A DNA stretch of 64,000 nt from Trichoplusia ni (taxonomy: Eukaryota; Arthropoda; Insecta; Lepidoptera; Noctuidae), in the NCBI RefSeq assembly GCF_003590095.1, contig NC_039492.1:2232001-2296000 (forward strand). The letters are read 5' to 3'. Under the pieces are notes generated by a model, which was not told where the DNA came from, searched no databases, and was given only the letters and a program-made list of their open reading frames with translations. The translations under genes were made by a program, and so were the position numbers. This document shows, piece after piece, positions 1 through 11,630 of the stretch (position 1 is its first letter; each line of letters starts with the position of its first letter).

Positions 1-543
1 AAAAAAAACGAAATCTTTGAATGGATTGGTCATGCGTCAAGAAACTTGATATAATAATATGCAGATTCAAAAAATATCTTGAAAATCCAAAAATGGTACC
101 TAATTTTAACTAACTGTATGTTATATAGGTTTTGTTTCCATATGTTCCTACTCAATTTCTTGTATCTACTATTAAATTAAATTTAACCTAAATTAAGTTT
201 TCTTATGTGCCTTTATTCGTTTTGATTTTCGTTTCATTACAACTGTGCTATTAAAATAGTAGAGATAAAAGTTTAGATAAATAATGTTTTATATAAAAAA
301 ACAGGGAAAATGCCTGTAAAAATCTGTTCTCTGCCTACCGTCCCGTGAAACAGGCGTAATTTTATTTATGAATGTAGAGGAAAAGTTTTTGATAAACGAG
401 ACCTTTGTCTTATAGCGAAAAATGTATGTTGTTAATATTTAATAAAGCTCTTTGACATGTAGGTTATACGTTTGCTTAAGTTATGTTCAAAATAGTAGTT
501 TGCAAATGGAGATAGACAAAAAACCATTATTATGTGTGGTGAA

Positions 544-699
544 TGACGACCTCCGTGGTCGAGTGGCGTACGCACCGGTTTCAAGGTGTCGCTAGCCCTG
601 AGGTCCCGGGTTCGATCCCCGGTCGAGTCAATGTATTCACATTTCTACATTGTCTCGGGTCTGTGTGTTTGTGGTACCTTCGTTGTATCTGAATTCCAT
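544..699 (+). mobile_element. tRNA-derived SINE, family A, 3'-shortened copy
   Basis: A tRNA-like head carries an A-box-like stretch (TGGTCGAGTGGCGT, about 556-569) and a B box (GGTTCGATCCCC, about 609-620), followed by a body running to GAATTCCAT. Two other copies lie at 19081-19303 and 45528-45749, both on the minus strand. They match closely through the head and body but continue for about 65 bp into a tail ending at TGTCCGCATTT, which this copy lacks. It is a dispersed pol III-type retroposon, not a working tRNA gene, because the sequence downstream of the head is shared by all copies. Confidence 0.85.
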
Positions 700-1289
700 T
701 TTTTACACTTACGGGTAAAATATTAATTTCTTTGCCAAGAATTAGACGCTATACCGATATTAAAAGGAAGTTATGTTTGTTGTATTGCAGTGGGTAATCT
801 CAGCAACTACTAAGCTGATTTTGAAGAAATCATTATCACATTATTTGTGAGTATGATAGGCTATATTATAAACTCAACAAATACTGCTTAACGAAGGGGG
901 CACGTGCCAGCTAATATTTCTATTTCTGTGTAAAATATACCGTAAAATTGCCATTTTCCGTCTTTGGTTCCAAGCCTTTGAAGCCATTATAAATCTTTTA
1001 ACGATAATAATGTGTTAAAATGTAATATCTTTTAAAATTTTTACAAACGATTTCACCATTAACATTAAAAGGTCTTAAGTTCATTAACGTAACGAGATAG
1101 TAGCAACGAAAATGTCACATCGAGTTTCCTCACGAACAAAAGTTATATTTCAAGCTATTGTCCGAGTCTTCATAATGCAAAATACATCCCTATTCATTCG
1201 CAGCTTTGTAGAAACGCGCCCCTTTCCTCAAAACTGTTTCACCCCCCTAGTAGGTACGGAAGCACGTGTATCGTTTGTTTCACTCTAAC

Positions 1290-1380
1290 ACCTAACACGA
1301 CGGGTCGCCCCGTCTCGCTCCCCCGACACCGATCAGCGCACGCATTGCAGGTGAAGTGATGATTTCTGCTCAGTCGTGTT
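1290..1380 (+). promoter_or_regulatory. Candidate CpG-rich core promoter with Inr-like TCAGT
   Basis: The stretch from about 1290 to 1440 is far richer in C, G and CpG than its surroundings (GACGGGTCGCCCCGTCTCGC at about 1298-1317, then CGTCGCGTAGGCGG). TCAGT at 1370-1374 fits the arthropod initiator and would put +1 near 1372. No TATA box is seen at the expected distance, and the DPE position shows no exact match. The call rests on composition plus the initiator and on the splice donor about 250 bp downstream, so it is an inference. Confidence 0.4.
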
Positions 1381-1624
1381 ACAACCGTCGCGTAGGCGGT
1401 ACGCTGTCGCGCGCTCAACGTTTCCCGCGAAAATCTTACGTACGTTCCAAAATCAAAATTTTCCAAGAAGAGACGGTTCATCATTTGTTTTAATTTTTTC
1501 TGATGTACAGTTTTTGTGTGGCAATAACTTATTTGTTTATAGTACTGTGATAAAAAATTGTGCTTCGACGGAGCCAAAACAGCTGAACGGATTTTTATTT
1601 TTTTTACGTGTTCATTCATAAAAA
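1372..1624 (+). other. Candidate noncoding first exon ending at GTGAGT donor
   Basis: Starting from the Inr-like site, the sequence runs to a good 5' splice donor: AAAA then GTGAGTAC, with GT at 1625-1626. The stretch has no convincing ATG-initiated frame, so it would be 5' UTR. The 81-codon open frame across it on the plus strand begins at a GTG and has no recognisable domain. The -1 base of the donor is A rather than G, which weakens it. If real, this is the first exon of a plus-strand gene whose first intron covers much or all of the rest of the window. Confidence 0.35.
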
Positions 1625-1632
1625 GTGAGTAC

Positions 1633-3960
1633 ATGTTTTTATTTTGTTATTTAATAACACTCGTGTAGTTAAAAATAATCACCAGTAGAGGAAAACTGTG
1701 TTAACTGCGTTCTCTGAGATTTAAAATTAAATGTAAATATTGTTTTTTCTCTTTAACCTTCAAATGATTGTCTCACCAGTGAATTAAGACGATCTTTTTT
1801 ATTTCAAAGCATTTTAACGAATTACATTCGCGGCCAACATTTTTCTACCCAAAAACATCAATGAATAATGACAGCAATAGAATATTCATTCGTGATCCCA
1901 AAAGTTTAACTCATAAAATATGAACAGTGTATCTCCGGGGTCAGTTCGAATTTGTTCCCCAAAAATTAAGGCTCGTAGAAAATTCCAAGTTTATTCCAAA
2001 TGCAATGGACCAGTAATTGAATTAATTGAGATACCGAAACTTTTGCGAACTCCTGTCACGACTATTCTTATTTCAAAAACGTTGATTCCAATTTCAATCT
2101 TGTCTTCCCCAACTGACGGTTAATTCAATTATATTTTCATTCCGCGTTCTATATTCAATTGTTCGATTGCATTTAAATCCCCAATTATATCGAAAAAGTG
2201 AAATTAAAAACACGTTTTTGTATTGTTTTCATTTTATTTTTCGGTGGCATTTGGACGTTGTCGTGTAATTTTAATTTCGTCCGTTATTCAAGAAAATTAT
2301 CAGACGGGCTTAATGCCAAATTGTTTCTATTCTTTTTTCCAGATTCATGTTAATTTCACAATTGTTTAGAAGTGTGCGTTTTTACGTGAAATATGTGTAA
2401 TTGGATCAAGTTATTTACGAAACGATAACTCATAACAATTATTCAGAGAATATTTATTGATGAAACAATAGAATGGTGACACAACAAATTTTTTATTGCC
2501 GTCATTTATTTGCACTTCTAAAATTTTGTGTGTGTTGACAAAAAATCTGGTAAATAAAACGCATGATTGGCCCCGACACGTGGAGACTATAAAACTGAAG
2601 TGTTTAATCCATAAAAGTGAAGTTTTTGAGGAGTGAATGATGATAGCAGGTGCAGCCGTCTGTAGAGAATCTAATTAGACCGAAACTATAACAATATCTA
2701 CGTTAAACAAAGTAATATAGAATCTTAGATAATACGTAGAATATAGGTTCCAACTTTATATACAAGTTGATAATAAATTGAGTTGGTTTTTAATCAACTT
2801 CAAAATTAAATGATTTTGTGTCTTTTTATCACTAGAAAGCATCTTCAAATACTAGTGTCCCAAAACATATATTTTTAAAAACTTTGCTAGTTCTTCAAGA
2901 AATGAACACGAGTATTAGATATCATTATAAAACATTTTGATTTCCAATTAAAATTCTCAACCTCACATCCTGGACAATCGATTCAATTCACAAATCGAAT
3001 CGACGAAACTCAAACTAGTCAGTAGCTGTCAATCGAAATCAAATAGTTAAATCGAATGCCAAAAAAAAAAGTAATCACGGAAACAGATCACACGAGACCG
3101 AACCACACGTTAGAGGTGTATTCATCAAGATATAAATAACATTCGGCTTCCAGACTAACAAAAAGACAAACTAAATAATACTAATGCATGCCTAACGATT
3201 GTCGTGCGTTGGTAAAGTCGAACTAGAGACGGTCTATTTTGGACGCACATCCGACTTGACCGCGACAGATACTTGGCCGTCGACGAACCAACGTATTTTA
3301 TTTTCGTTGTAAAAAAAATACATTCTTCTCTCTACGAACCTTTTGTTACGGAATCTTTATATTTCTTTCGACCAGTTGCCAAGCTATAGTTAAATTCCAA
3401 TTGTTTTAGAGATTTATAATATAATTTGTGAGGTAAGCAGCTGGGATTTACATTATTATCTCCCAACACTAATGGTGTATTGCTCAACGCTTTTGTTAAT
3501 GCTGTGCTAATTAATCTATATTTAAAAGCCATTTTCATGTTTTCAAGGGAAAATCTTACATTGTTAGGAGGCGACAGTCGCAGTCTGTGTATTTATAATT
3601 ATTATAGCCAGATACATTGTCTGTAACCCAAATACTATTAATTTCAAGAGTTATGGCCGGTGCCGAAACAAATTGGGTGGCATGTTATACTTCACTGTCG
3701 TCCCACTAAAAGTACCATTAACTATTTATACGATTGTCTTGAAATAATATAAATTTTATAAAATAAACTGGGAACCTTTTATGTCGAGTTGAAGATATTA
3801 TTCCCGTGAAGTGAGAGTCGGACTTTCGGTACTGTTTCATACAATTTTTAAACGTCATCAATCTAATTTATGTTAAACCAGCTGTTGAATAATGTCGATT
3901 TTATTATTTTTTGTTGCGATGGTTGTAGAAATATACGATCTTTAGTTTTTTTTTTAATTC
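1633..3960. other. No recognisable gene or repeat
   Basis: This is AT-rich sequence with only short open frames. TTGTTTCTATTCTTTTTTCC followed by AG at 2341-2342 resembles a plus-strand splice acceptor, but no paired donor or coding frame follows it. Confidence 0.5.
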
Positions 3961-3968
3961 TACTTTAG

Positions 3969-4073
3969 CAATTACGGTTCATCGGCTACACCCTGGTGAC
4001 AGATGGACAGAAGTGGCAGTCTTAGTAATAGGATTCCGTTTTTATCCTGTGGTACGGAACCCGAAAATTATTC
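3969..4073 (-). repeat. Dispersed repeat E (GGTTCCGTA family), partial
   Basis: On the minus strand this reads GGGTTCCGTACC, then a gap, then CTGTCACCAGG. The same order of blocks occurs in the better-preserved copies at 35861-36125 and 38976-39300. Only the 5' portion is left. The family is noncoding and familiar in Lepidoptera; its class is not certain from this window. Confidence 0.6.
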
Positions 4074-4432
4074 TTATCCAAATATTTATTCTGCGAACTC
4101 AAATTGCTAAATAGCGTCCACTCCAATCCATGTTTATTCAACTTTTTTTAATAGCAAGTAATTTATAGATGCCATTCCATCCGTGACACGATTTCAATGA
4201 ACCAATTCATTTTTGCAAAAAAAATATTGAGGTTAAAAACGAGTTAATGAAATGAAAAACCGTGAGCCAAACTCGATCAAAAACCGTATTGGCGTTTAAA
4301 TTTCATCTCAATTTACTCGCAATATTGAAAAAAATCATGGATTTTTTTGCATAAAAGCATTAAGTAGGTACTATTAAAAACGTTTTTTAGGGATTATAAC
4401 TTAAATGCTTAACACGTAATACTATTATTTAA

Positions 4433-4740
4433 GATTCTCTGATTGTCTGTCACCAGGCTGAACCGTGATAGCTAAACTAATCAATTATTTTCTTGTCCAT
4501 GAAGTTTTGTCGCCGCTATAATAAATGATCCAAATAAATAATATGTCGAGGTTAAACAACGAATGTTTCCTGTCAAATATCATCATTATCATCAGCCCAT
4601 ATACGTCCACTGTTGGACATAGGCCTCCCGCAGGCATTGCACAAATATGATGGGTGACAATTTTGTTAAAAAAAATGTTTCTATAAGATTATTTTTACGG
4701 AACCCTTAGTAGCAAGTCTGACTCGTACTTGACCGGTTTT
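4433..4740 (+). repeat. Dispersed repeat E, copy interrupted by a LINE-tail insertion
   Basis: The left part holds CTGTCACCAGGCTGAACCGT and GTGATAGCTA. The right part holds GATGGGTGAC, TACGGAACCC, CTGACTCGTA and the terminal CTTGACCGGTTTTT. A 61 bp segment at 4581-4641 splits the copy and is flanked by a 7 bp duplication. The first GGTTCCGTA block is not seen, so the copy is 5'-truncated. Confidence 0.65.
4581..4641 (-). mobile_element. 5'-truncated LINE tail nested in repeat E, with target-site duplication
   Basis: CAAATAT occurs at 4574-4580 and again at 4642-4648, flanking a 61 bp segment. On the minus strand the segment contains GGCCTATGTCCAACAGTGGA and ends in a run of GAT-like triplets. 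The block is a very common lepidopteran retrotransposon 3' end, and the triplet tail matches the (TGA)n tail of the RTE-type copy at 52860-53277. An extreme 5'-truncated retroposition event is the natural reading. Confidence 0.65.
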
Positions 4741-5380
4741 TATTTACAGAATATTGGTGAACATTTTCCATGATTCTATTTCGAACTAGATGAGACTTTG
4801 ATGTATCATTGAAGCCGATCCAAACGGTTTCGGAAGTAGCTTTATTACGTAAACAAATTGCGAATTAAAGTTCAAACGCGAACTTTAATACCGTCGTATC
4901 ATTTGGGGAAATAAACCAATCCTGTGCTGCTATGGATAGACAAATCGAATAGAAAAATCAAAGTTGCATTATACACATAATATACTTACGAGTATTACAT
5001 ATAGATACGTATTTGAAACGACTCTAGCCATAATGTAGTGACTTCTTCACAGAAAGAAAAAATATAAATTTTCATTTTCTCAAATTTTCATCAGCTAATG
5101 TCGATTATTAAAAGGTGTGCAATTCTTCGTTTGGAATATCTTAGTTTATTTTAAAGGCAGTTTTCATTGCTATAGTAAAAACCGGTGTCTATTATACAAT
5201 AGGAGTTTGTTTAGATAAATTGGAAATAGTTCTTAGGACATGATCTGAACACCTGACGATGTTTTGAAAAAGGAAAGAGATTGTTACCGTGAGAAATATA
5301 ACAATTATAATAGACTATTGTATAAGAATAGCTATTATAAACATACAATTATATTATAGATAGGTCTCAGGTGCATTTGA

Positions 5381-5570
5381 CTACACGGATATCCGAGTGG
5401 TACAGGTAGTATAGTTCAACACCGGTCAACACCGTCCCCGCGTAGGACAAACATTTGTGTGATCCACGAATGCTTGTTCAGAGTCTGGATGCCTTTGTGC
5501 ATGTGACTTGAATGTTTGTACAACTCCTGTGACATAAGTATTAATTCCCTTATCGCAAGACTTCTTTGAA
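5381..5570 (+). mobile_element. SINE family B, copy with damaged promoter box
   Basis: The head GGATATCCGAGTGGTACAGG is tRNA-like, but the B box is degraded (ACCGTCCCCGCGTAGG). The body is well preserved: GGACAAACATTTGTGTGATC, CACGAATGCTTGTTC, GAGTCTGGATGCC and TGTGCATGTGACTTGAATGT. The same body blocks appear at 7588-7757, 17915-18062, 26383-26537, 32896-33024 and 39512-39692, which defines the family within this window. Confidence 0.75.
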
Positions 5571-5705
5571 AAAGGCATTAAAAATTATAAATTTTTCTGT
5601 CATAATGATATCTATTATACACACTGAGTTTGTTTATTTTATATGTTAGAATTGAAAAAAAAACTTTTCGAAGATCCTATTTAGTTAAGGTTTTTTTTAT
5701 TTCAT

Positions 5706-5760
5706 CAGGGGTGGGCAAACCGTGGGTAAAACCACAGGGCTCTAATAGTTTTTCTGAGAT
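5706..5760 (+). mobile_element. Possible hAT-type terminal fragment
   Basis: CAGGGGTGGGCAAAC at 5706-5720 has the form of the terminal repeat of many insect hAT elements. No opposite terminus or 8 bp duplication was found nearby. At most this is a solo end, and it could be chance. Confidence 0.3.
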
Positions 5761-6235
5761 GGAAAACTGTCAAATCTGACCACGTTTAGAAAAATGTGAC
5801 ATAAGTTTTGGACAGAAATCGTGTTTTAGTGAGTTCTTTATCAACAGTTAATCCTTTATTTAATTACATTCAGATAATGTTATCAAAGCGGGATTATAGT
5901 GATCCACGCCCCGTATAGCTAATTCAACTTGAACAATCCGATCGATACAACGATTATAATTATTTTCATTATTTATTTATAAAATTTTACCTTTATCTAG
6001 TATTGTTCTTGTGTTTAAACAAAAGATAATGGTGGAATTACGTAGACTGTCAAACAATTAGCAAGTTTTCGCTTGGATCCATTCGAGAATTTATTTCGAA
6101 TCGCTCGCGGCCATTTTCAAATTTTAAGCACGGTTTCAATCTCTGTTTTGTTGATGAGTTAATATTGATCAGGAAATATTGTGTATAAAATTATAAAATA
6201 TTTGAAATTAAACAAGGAAGGTTCCTAAATGATGC

Positions 6236-6330
6236 ATCTGTTTACCCACGCGTATTTATCGAGATCGCCCGGCTTGTTTCGGACTCAACCGGGGTCCTTA
6301 ATCATGAGCTGACACTGGGTAGAGTCGCAC
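6236..6330 (+). mobile_element. MITE G (GTTTACTCACGCG ends), left-half copy
   Basis: GTTTACCCACGCGTATTTATC is followed by CCCGGCTTGTTTCGGACTCA and GGTCCTTAATCATGAGCTGA, in the order seen in the copy with both ends at 59050-59176. The right terminus is missing, so this is a truncated copy. Confidence 0.65.
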
Positions 6331-7587
6331 GTCAAATTAGTAAATATTGTAGCATTTTGAACTATCCTCACTAAATATACTTTATAATATGAACTCTTCA
6401 TCCAAAACTGGGTAGGCTTAGAGAGTACGTGGGAGTGAAGAGTACTGTAATAATTTTGGAGAGATCTATGCCATACGATAGATCCTCTATGAACGATATA
6501 CATATAAGCATTTTAAAATATGAAATTACTTAGATTTATTTTTTACTAAATTTGATTAGCTAAATGATATGGACATACATGCTTTTTCCTATCTCCAATT
6601 TCGAATAAGAATTACTCCCATTTCGGGAATCTCTACATGTGTTATTAACATCTCTTAAGACATTTACAAGTTCACATAAAACCAAAGATTCCTACAGTTT
6701 CAAAGAATTCTAATTAAGCGTTACTTGTTACTAGAAATAGGCATTATTATAGCAATTCAAAGAAATGTCAATCAAACTCAGTAGTATTTAAGTCTGAACA
6801 ATATTTGACATAGCGTTCATGTCAAATTGTAACGACGGCTTATGAAAAGCGTGTATTAGTATGACAAGTGACAGTTCATAAAAAATTAAAAAGTTTTTGA
6901 ATTGTCTCGTCAAATTTCTTTTAGAGCATAAGTCATTGACTTTTTTCTAGATGTCTAGATGTATTTTTTTTTTGATATACCTAGTGTTAATTATTTACAT
7001 GTACAAGCTAAAGAAGTATAATTGAGAAATGAATTTTGTCGAAGCCTGATAAATTCAAATTTTAAATAGCGCATTTAATACATCTATGAAAAAAAAAGAA
7101 TTGGCTGAAATAAAAAGCAATGGGATTTTTCATTAGATCATTTCCTTTTCTGACAAAGGATCGATAAATATGAAGTATTTTCCCAAAAATATGTTGTATA
7201 TCCGATCCATCATATTGCTTCCTTCGTTCCTTACCTGTTTCTGGCGTGCCATCAGAAGCGCATTGTTTAATTGTTACACGTAATTAATTGACGACATCAC
7301 AGGAACTCAATATGCGGAATGGGGTCGGCTTGTCCGTTTGTCACGTCTTATAATATAATATCATTCAACACGTATCTATAGGTCAGTTTGGTAAGCTACT
7401 GGAGCAATAGGTATGGTACTATTGGCTAAATGACATGAATATTAAAGGCAAGTAAAAGTGATTAAGTTATTGACGGTTAATTCACACGCGTCTTAAGGTC
7501 TAATAAATCTGTAATCAATCTTAGTTTGGTTCAGTATCATTCAAGACCGAATCAAATTGGAAATTAAATAAGAAATTTGCAATTGAG
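6331..7587. other. No recognisable gene
   Basis: AT-rich sequence with scattered short frames on both strands. No splice-flanked coding block or clear repeat boundary was seen. Confidence 0.5.
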
Positions 7588-7757
7588 GGCGCCACGCCAA
7601 ATCCACTGGGCACGAAAAGGCGCAGGTCCGATTCTCGAAAAGGACAAGCGTTTGGTACCACAAGTGCTTGTCCTGAGTCTGGGAGTGTCAATGTGTGATA
7701 CCTAAATATTCGTGCAATCCCAAGCGACACAAGGCTTTAACTCCTTAATGCCTGAGT
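7588..7757 (+). mobile_element. SINE family B, diverged copy
   Basis: A B-box-like AGGTCCGATTCTCG is followed by AGGACAAGCGTTTGG, GTGCTTGTCCTGAGTCTGGG, a CAATGTG block and ACACAAGGCTTTAACTCCTT. Of the family B copies here it keeps the CTTGTCCTGAGTCTGGG block best, while the head upstream of 7615 is poorly conserved. Confidence 0.65.
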
Positions 7758-8128
7758 CGTTCTTAAGTTGTACAATATACTTTTATACAACTTAAGAAAT
7801 AGATTCAAAACTTGTATTTCAAAAATCATATCGTTTTGTTAAACTCGTTCGTACAAAAAAGTTTGAAACACGAAATCGCGCCTCTAACTATTACCTTATC
7901 GAATGAAATTAATACTTCAATAGTTTAATTATTCCGAATCTATTTTCATTACCTTTGTGTTGTTATACGCCCAATTATCAGGCTGTTATTCTTTTGATGT
8001 TCCGATGTTCAGTAATAGATATTTTTGATTAAAGAGAATAATTTTGATTAAATGTATTTATAGTTTATATGAATGGCCTGTTTTATAGTATTCTGTGGAT
8101 TGTGCTATTCCACTTTTGGGCGTAGAAT

Positions 8129-8546
8129 AATGTATGCATAATAATAGCCGTAAAATTATGTCGCTAATTAAAGAAAACGTCCGTGATTCCAAATCTCTTC
8201 ATATCTTTAAAAAACGCGTCAAAGAACATTATCTCTCTCATGACTGATTTATTTTGGATATACATATATATACATATAGTATTTATACCTATGTATGTAT
8301 GCATATATATTTATATATTAAAATATATTCTTAGTTATGTGTAGTATATATTAGTGTTAATTGATTTATTAGTTTAATTGAGCCTCACACCATGACTGCC
8401 AATATTGATGACTTCTCCTTTCGCGGGTCTGCTGGCAGAGATTTCTTAAGAAATAAGCAGTACCCTTGTACATCATTTATATTTATGTTATGTTACTTTT
8501 AAGACCTCTTTTGTGTGAACTTAAATTATTAAATAAATAAATAAAA
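8129..8546 (+). mobile_element. LINE 3' remnant: reverse-transcriptase ORF C-terminus plus tail
   Basis: A short in-frame segment ends HIFKKRVKEHYLSHD at a TGA near 8246. The pattern FKKRVKEHYL is typical of the extreme C-terminus of non-LTR retrotransposon ORF2 proteins. It is followed by a 3' UTR with CTGCTGGCAGAGATTTCTTA and ATAAGCAGTACCCTTGTAC, then an (AAAT)n tail at about 8528-8546. An in-frame stop lies upstream of this segment, so the copy is dead and 5'-truncated. The exact clade cannot be set from so short a piece. Confidence 0.6.
8250..8345. repeat. TA/TATG-rich low-complexity tract
   Basis: Alternating ATATAC, TATG and ATAT runs lie inside the LINE 3' UTR remnant. They probably expanded after insertion. 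Confidence 0.7.
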
Positions 8547-8603
8547 ATAAGTACGCACGTTTTGAAATGTCAAATTGTCATTGTCAAATTTTGACATTTT
8601 TTA

Positions 8604-8688
8604 TAGTTGTAAATTGCATTTTCGTTGGGTTTGAAGCTACCCTGAAAATTTAAGCTTGCTAGCTTATTGGGAAGTGCCTCATCATTTA
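8604..8688 (+). repeat. Dispersed repeat F, copy 1
   Basis: TATAGTTGTAAATTGCATT, TTTGAAGCTACCCTGAAAAT, and CTTGCTAGCTTATTGGGAAG followed by TGCCTCA recur with few changes at 63599-63680, 55 kb away and in the same orientation. There are no domain-bearing frames. It resembles the noncoding tail of a retrotransposon, but the class is unassigned. Confidence 0.65.
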
Positions 8689-9589
8689 TTCACATAAGAT
8701 TTTTTACTGCTTCACCTAAAAATAATTGTAGACAAAACCTAAACCTAATCAAAATAACCCATTTTTTTGTTCTTCACACGTCACAAATAGGAATAATCCT
8801 TTCATATTTTCTATCTCATGAACTATAAAATTAAAATTCATTTCGCTATACGGCAGGCCTTTGATTGTTATTCTAATAGGATATTGTGTACACAACGTTT
8901 TGTTTATTCTATCGATCTCGCGTCACGTGCGCGTACGCATTTAAAGTTGAAATGTTTATCAATTAAGTTTTGTTTAGATTTTCAAATGTTATGTTTGTTT
9001 TGAATTATAAAGTTTATTATTGGATATTGAATTTTATAAGGCTTTTCTTTTAGAAAATTTATTTTTTTGTTGTTAAAGGGAAAAATTCATTTTACTTTAC
9101 GAAATTAAATAAGTTTTTAATTTTGAAAATTATAAAGGATTTCTTTTATATTTTTTTGAGAATTATTATTTTGTCTCCTGTCTAAAATATCTTCAAACTT
9201 TAACCCAGCATACCTTAATGGTCTAGGCAAAGGCTGTCTCTGTTTAAGCCATTCTCCTCCATCCATCTTCAAACTACCAGTTCTGCTGACCCCGAAACCG
9301 AGTAGCATTATAGTTGATGTAACATTTAACCTTGAAACATCACACCACATTCTGACATAATCCAAGTTATCGAGACCTTGGGAACACCGATAAACACTTA
9401 ATCCTTACATATAAAAAAACTAATTATTTTCTAGCTCAACAATGATAAAAAGCGATTAATGTTATTTTAATGTTTTAGGGGTTAAACAACACATAGTAGG
9501 TGCACATATTTTTTGTTTTTGAAAATTGATTTATTCAACATATTGAATTTAAAAAACCAGTCTAATGCCAGTCGGATTAGCGACAATGC

Positions 9590-9680
9590 TTGTTCCGAAG
9601 GTACCCACCATCACCCGAACATATGGACCGATTTCGATGAAATTCGTTATAAAGGTAGCTGTTATTTTGATTCAACACAT
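9590..9680. repeat. Probable fragment of a LINE-tail-like repeat
   Basis: GGACCGATTTCGATGAAAT followed by AGGTAGCTGTTATTTTG is the recurrent 'accession to gene-free tail' sequence seen near 63575-63600 and in other LINE-tail repeats here. It creates the peptide WTDFDEI in two unrelated short frames, which is repeat translation and not a shared protein. Confidence 0.45.
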
Positions 9681-9949
9681 AAACTACTTTTATTCGCCTG
9701 CCTTAAAAAAGGTTATGATTGTTCAACTTTAACAGATATTCAGACGCTTTAAGTCGCAAACAACAGCTAATATAAATACTTCACTAGTATTTCGTACCTT
9801 ATATCATTGCCAAGGATTTATTAAAATATAACGTGTAGGTAAGTATACTATCTACAGCTTTTACGCTCGGCTGACGGCCTCGGCTGAAGATCTCATGAAT
9901 AACTGCTTCAATTGAGGCTACGCGCTACGGTTGTAAAACATGAGCGAAG

Positions 9950-10135
9950 TATACACAAAATTAGTTCACTAGTTGTACCCTGCGGCTCCGGCTGCTTCAA
10001 TCGAAAATAATCCTTCGGGAACATAAAATCGGGACCTAAAGTATCAGTTTATGAAATTTCGCCTTAATCTGTTTAGTGGTTTTGGAGTGAAAGTAGTAGT
10101 AGTAGTAGGGGACCTAATAAGACTGGAAAGCTAAT
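9950..10135 (+). repeat. LINE-tail-like dispersed repeat
   Basis: GTTGTACCCTGCGGCTCCGG, ATTTCGCCTTAATCTG and GTGGTTTTGGAGTGAAAG are degraded forms of a common lepidopteran repeat tail. They are followed by an (AGT)n microsatellite at about 10092-10108. No coding frame survives. Confidence 0.5.
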
Positions 10136-10139
10136 ATTT

Positions 10140-11590
10140 AAACCCGACTTTACAGAAGGTAGTGAAAAACTCTGCTAAACTATTTAAAAATGTATGGCAA
10201 CGTTGGGCACCTTTTCATTGAAACTTGAAATTTACTGAAAATGTTCAAAATGAAATAGAATGACAAAACTTATACAGTTATCGTAATCATTATATTCCAA
10301 TAAGATAATTTCAAGCCTTGAATTCAAGCTAAATTTACATACTACATTAAAATCTAGTCTCAATGACCACAGAGTAGCTAAGAACTACAGACTCAACCGT
10401 AGTCACACTCAATGAAAATTCCATGTATTCTCTGTTCCTACATTACTCTGTGCTTTTATAGCTGAAACTGGCTTCACTAGGGAGTACTAAAAATGTCATC
10501 AAGAATGCTACTAGTATTTAGTCTAATATCTATAAAATAACTCTTCCAAAGAAACTCTTACTCAGCTCATTGAAATACTTGACAATGGCCGTACAATACC
10601 CCGTCTTAGATACTTGTAGCTAACACTTTTCCTTTTGTTTCATGTTTTTCCTTTCTAGTTGTGCCTTTAACATCTTTATTTATAGCTCAATTATTGCCAT
10701 TATCTCGTGTTTCAGATACGACAGCTATTTCTTTATAATTTAATGCGTTTGGAATTGTTAAGGTTGGTCTACACAGTAGGGATTGGACTTTTATTGATTT
10801 TTTATTTCGCTTTTGAGCTAGATTTTCGGTTGTTAGTGAGTGTTTTTATTTTGAAAACGTAGGTTTTGGCCAACGATCATGCCATCGGCAGAGTTTTCAA
10901 AATATTATTAAAAAAGGCTTAATAATATTTGTTGTTTATTTTAAATTCAGCTGTTTTCAGCGTTTAACTAAAAAAAGAATGCTAACAATTTGTCAATATA
11001 AATATTTATAAAACGGCAAAATTTTCCTTCATTTAAATTCCAACCAAAAGGAGCAGTTTCGCATTATAATTTGAAACTTTCGCTTAAACTTTTTTGAACT
11101 AAACATGGAAAAGGCTATTATAAATACACTGAGCAACATTAGTTAAACACATAAAATAGTTAGGCGATTAAAAAGTTACGTGCTTGTCAGTAAACGTGAG
11201 TTGGCCCGTAAAAAGTTTGTATAGACGAATTTTAAATTTGTACTATTATGTTAGACGAAGTTTTTATATGAAGCCAAGCTAAATAAAAATGAAATACAGC
11301 GATGTTACGTGCAATTATTCTTGTTATTAATTTGTTTAGTGCTTTTTTATGTTTTACTAGGTTTTGGGATCGGCTCTGTCTAGTGTTGTTACTTATTAGA
11401 TGGAAGTGAAATATTTTTAAGTTGATTTTTTATTGTATGGTTATTTCCATTTTTTATCTAGACACCTTATATTCTTATTGATTATAAATTAACCAATAAA
11501 ATCGTAAAAGAATCTAAGTCACCGTCTTTTAGATGAATCAAGATAGCTGAATACTTTATTGTTTAAAAATTAATAAAATAAAATAACAGT
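10140..11590. other. No recognisable gene or repeat
   Basis: AT-rich sequence. No long frame, no splice-flanked block and no repeat family shared with the rest of the window was seen. Confidence 0.45.
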
Positions 11591-11593
11591 AAT

Positions 11594-11630
11594 ACCAGCC
11601 ATAATACGTCCCACTACTGGGCATAGGCAA
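11594..11630 (+). repeat. Solo CCCACTACTGGGCATAGG retrotransposon-tail block
   Basis: ATACGTCCCACTACTGGGCA, then TAGG, is a diverged copy of the block also found at 4594-4627, 21350-21372, 30147-30162, 32345-32372 and 34977-35002. Sequence on either side does not extend the match. Confidence 0.55.

Noticed and set aside
1239..1634. 131-codon minus-strand frame over the CpG-rich patch
   Set aside because: GC-rich DNA has few stops, and the protein has no domain. The plus-strand promoter/exon reading explains the composition better, though it too is unproven.
4864..4889. 10 bp hairpin ATTAAAGTTC/GAACTTTAAT
   Set aside because: It is short and AT-rich, with no second copy, and many such hairpins occur by chance in 64 kb.
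9834..9847. AGGTAAGTATAC as a ratchet site
   Set aside because: The donor half is good, but the upstream sequence (AAAATATAACGTGT) has no pyrimidine tract.
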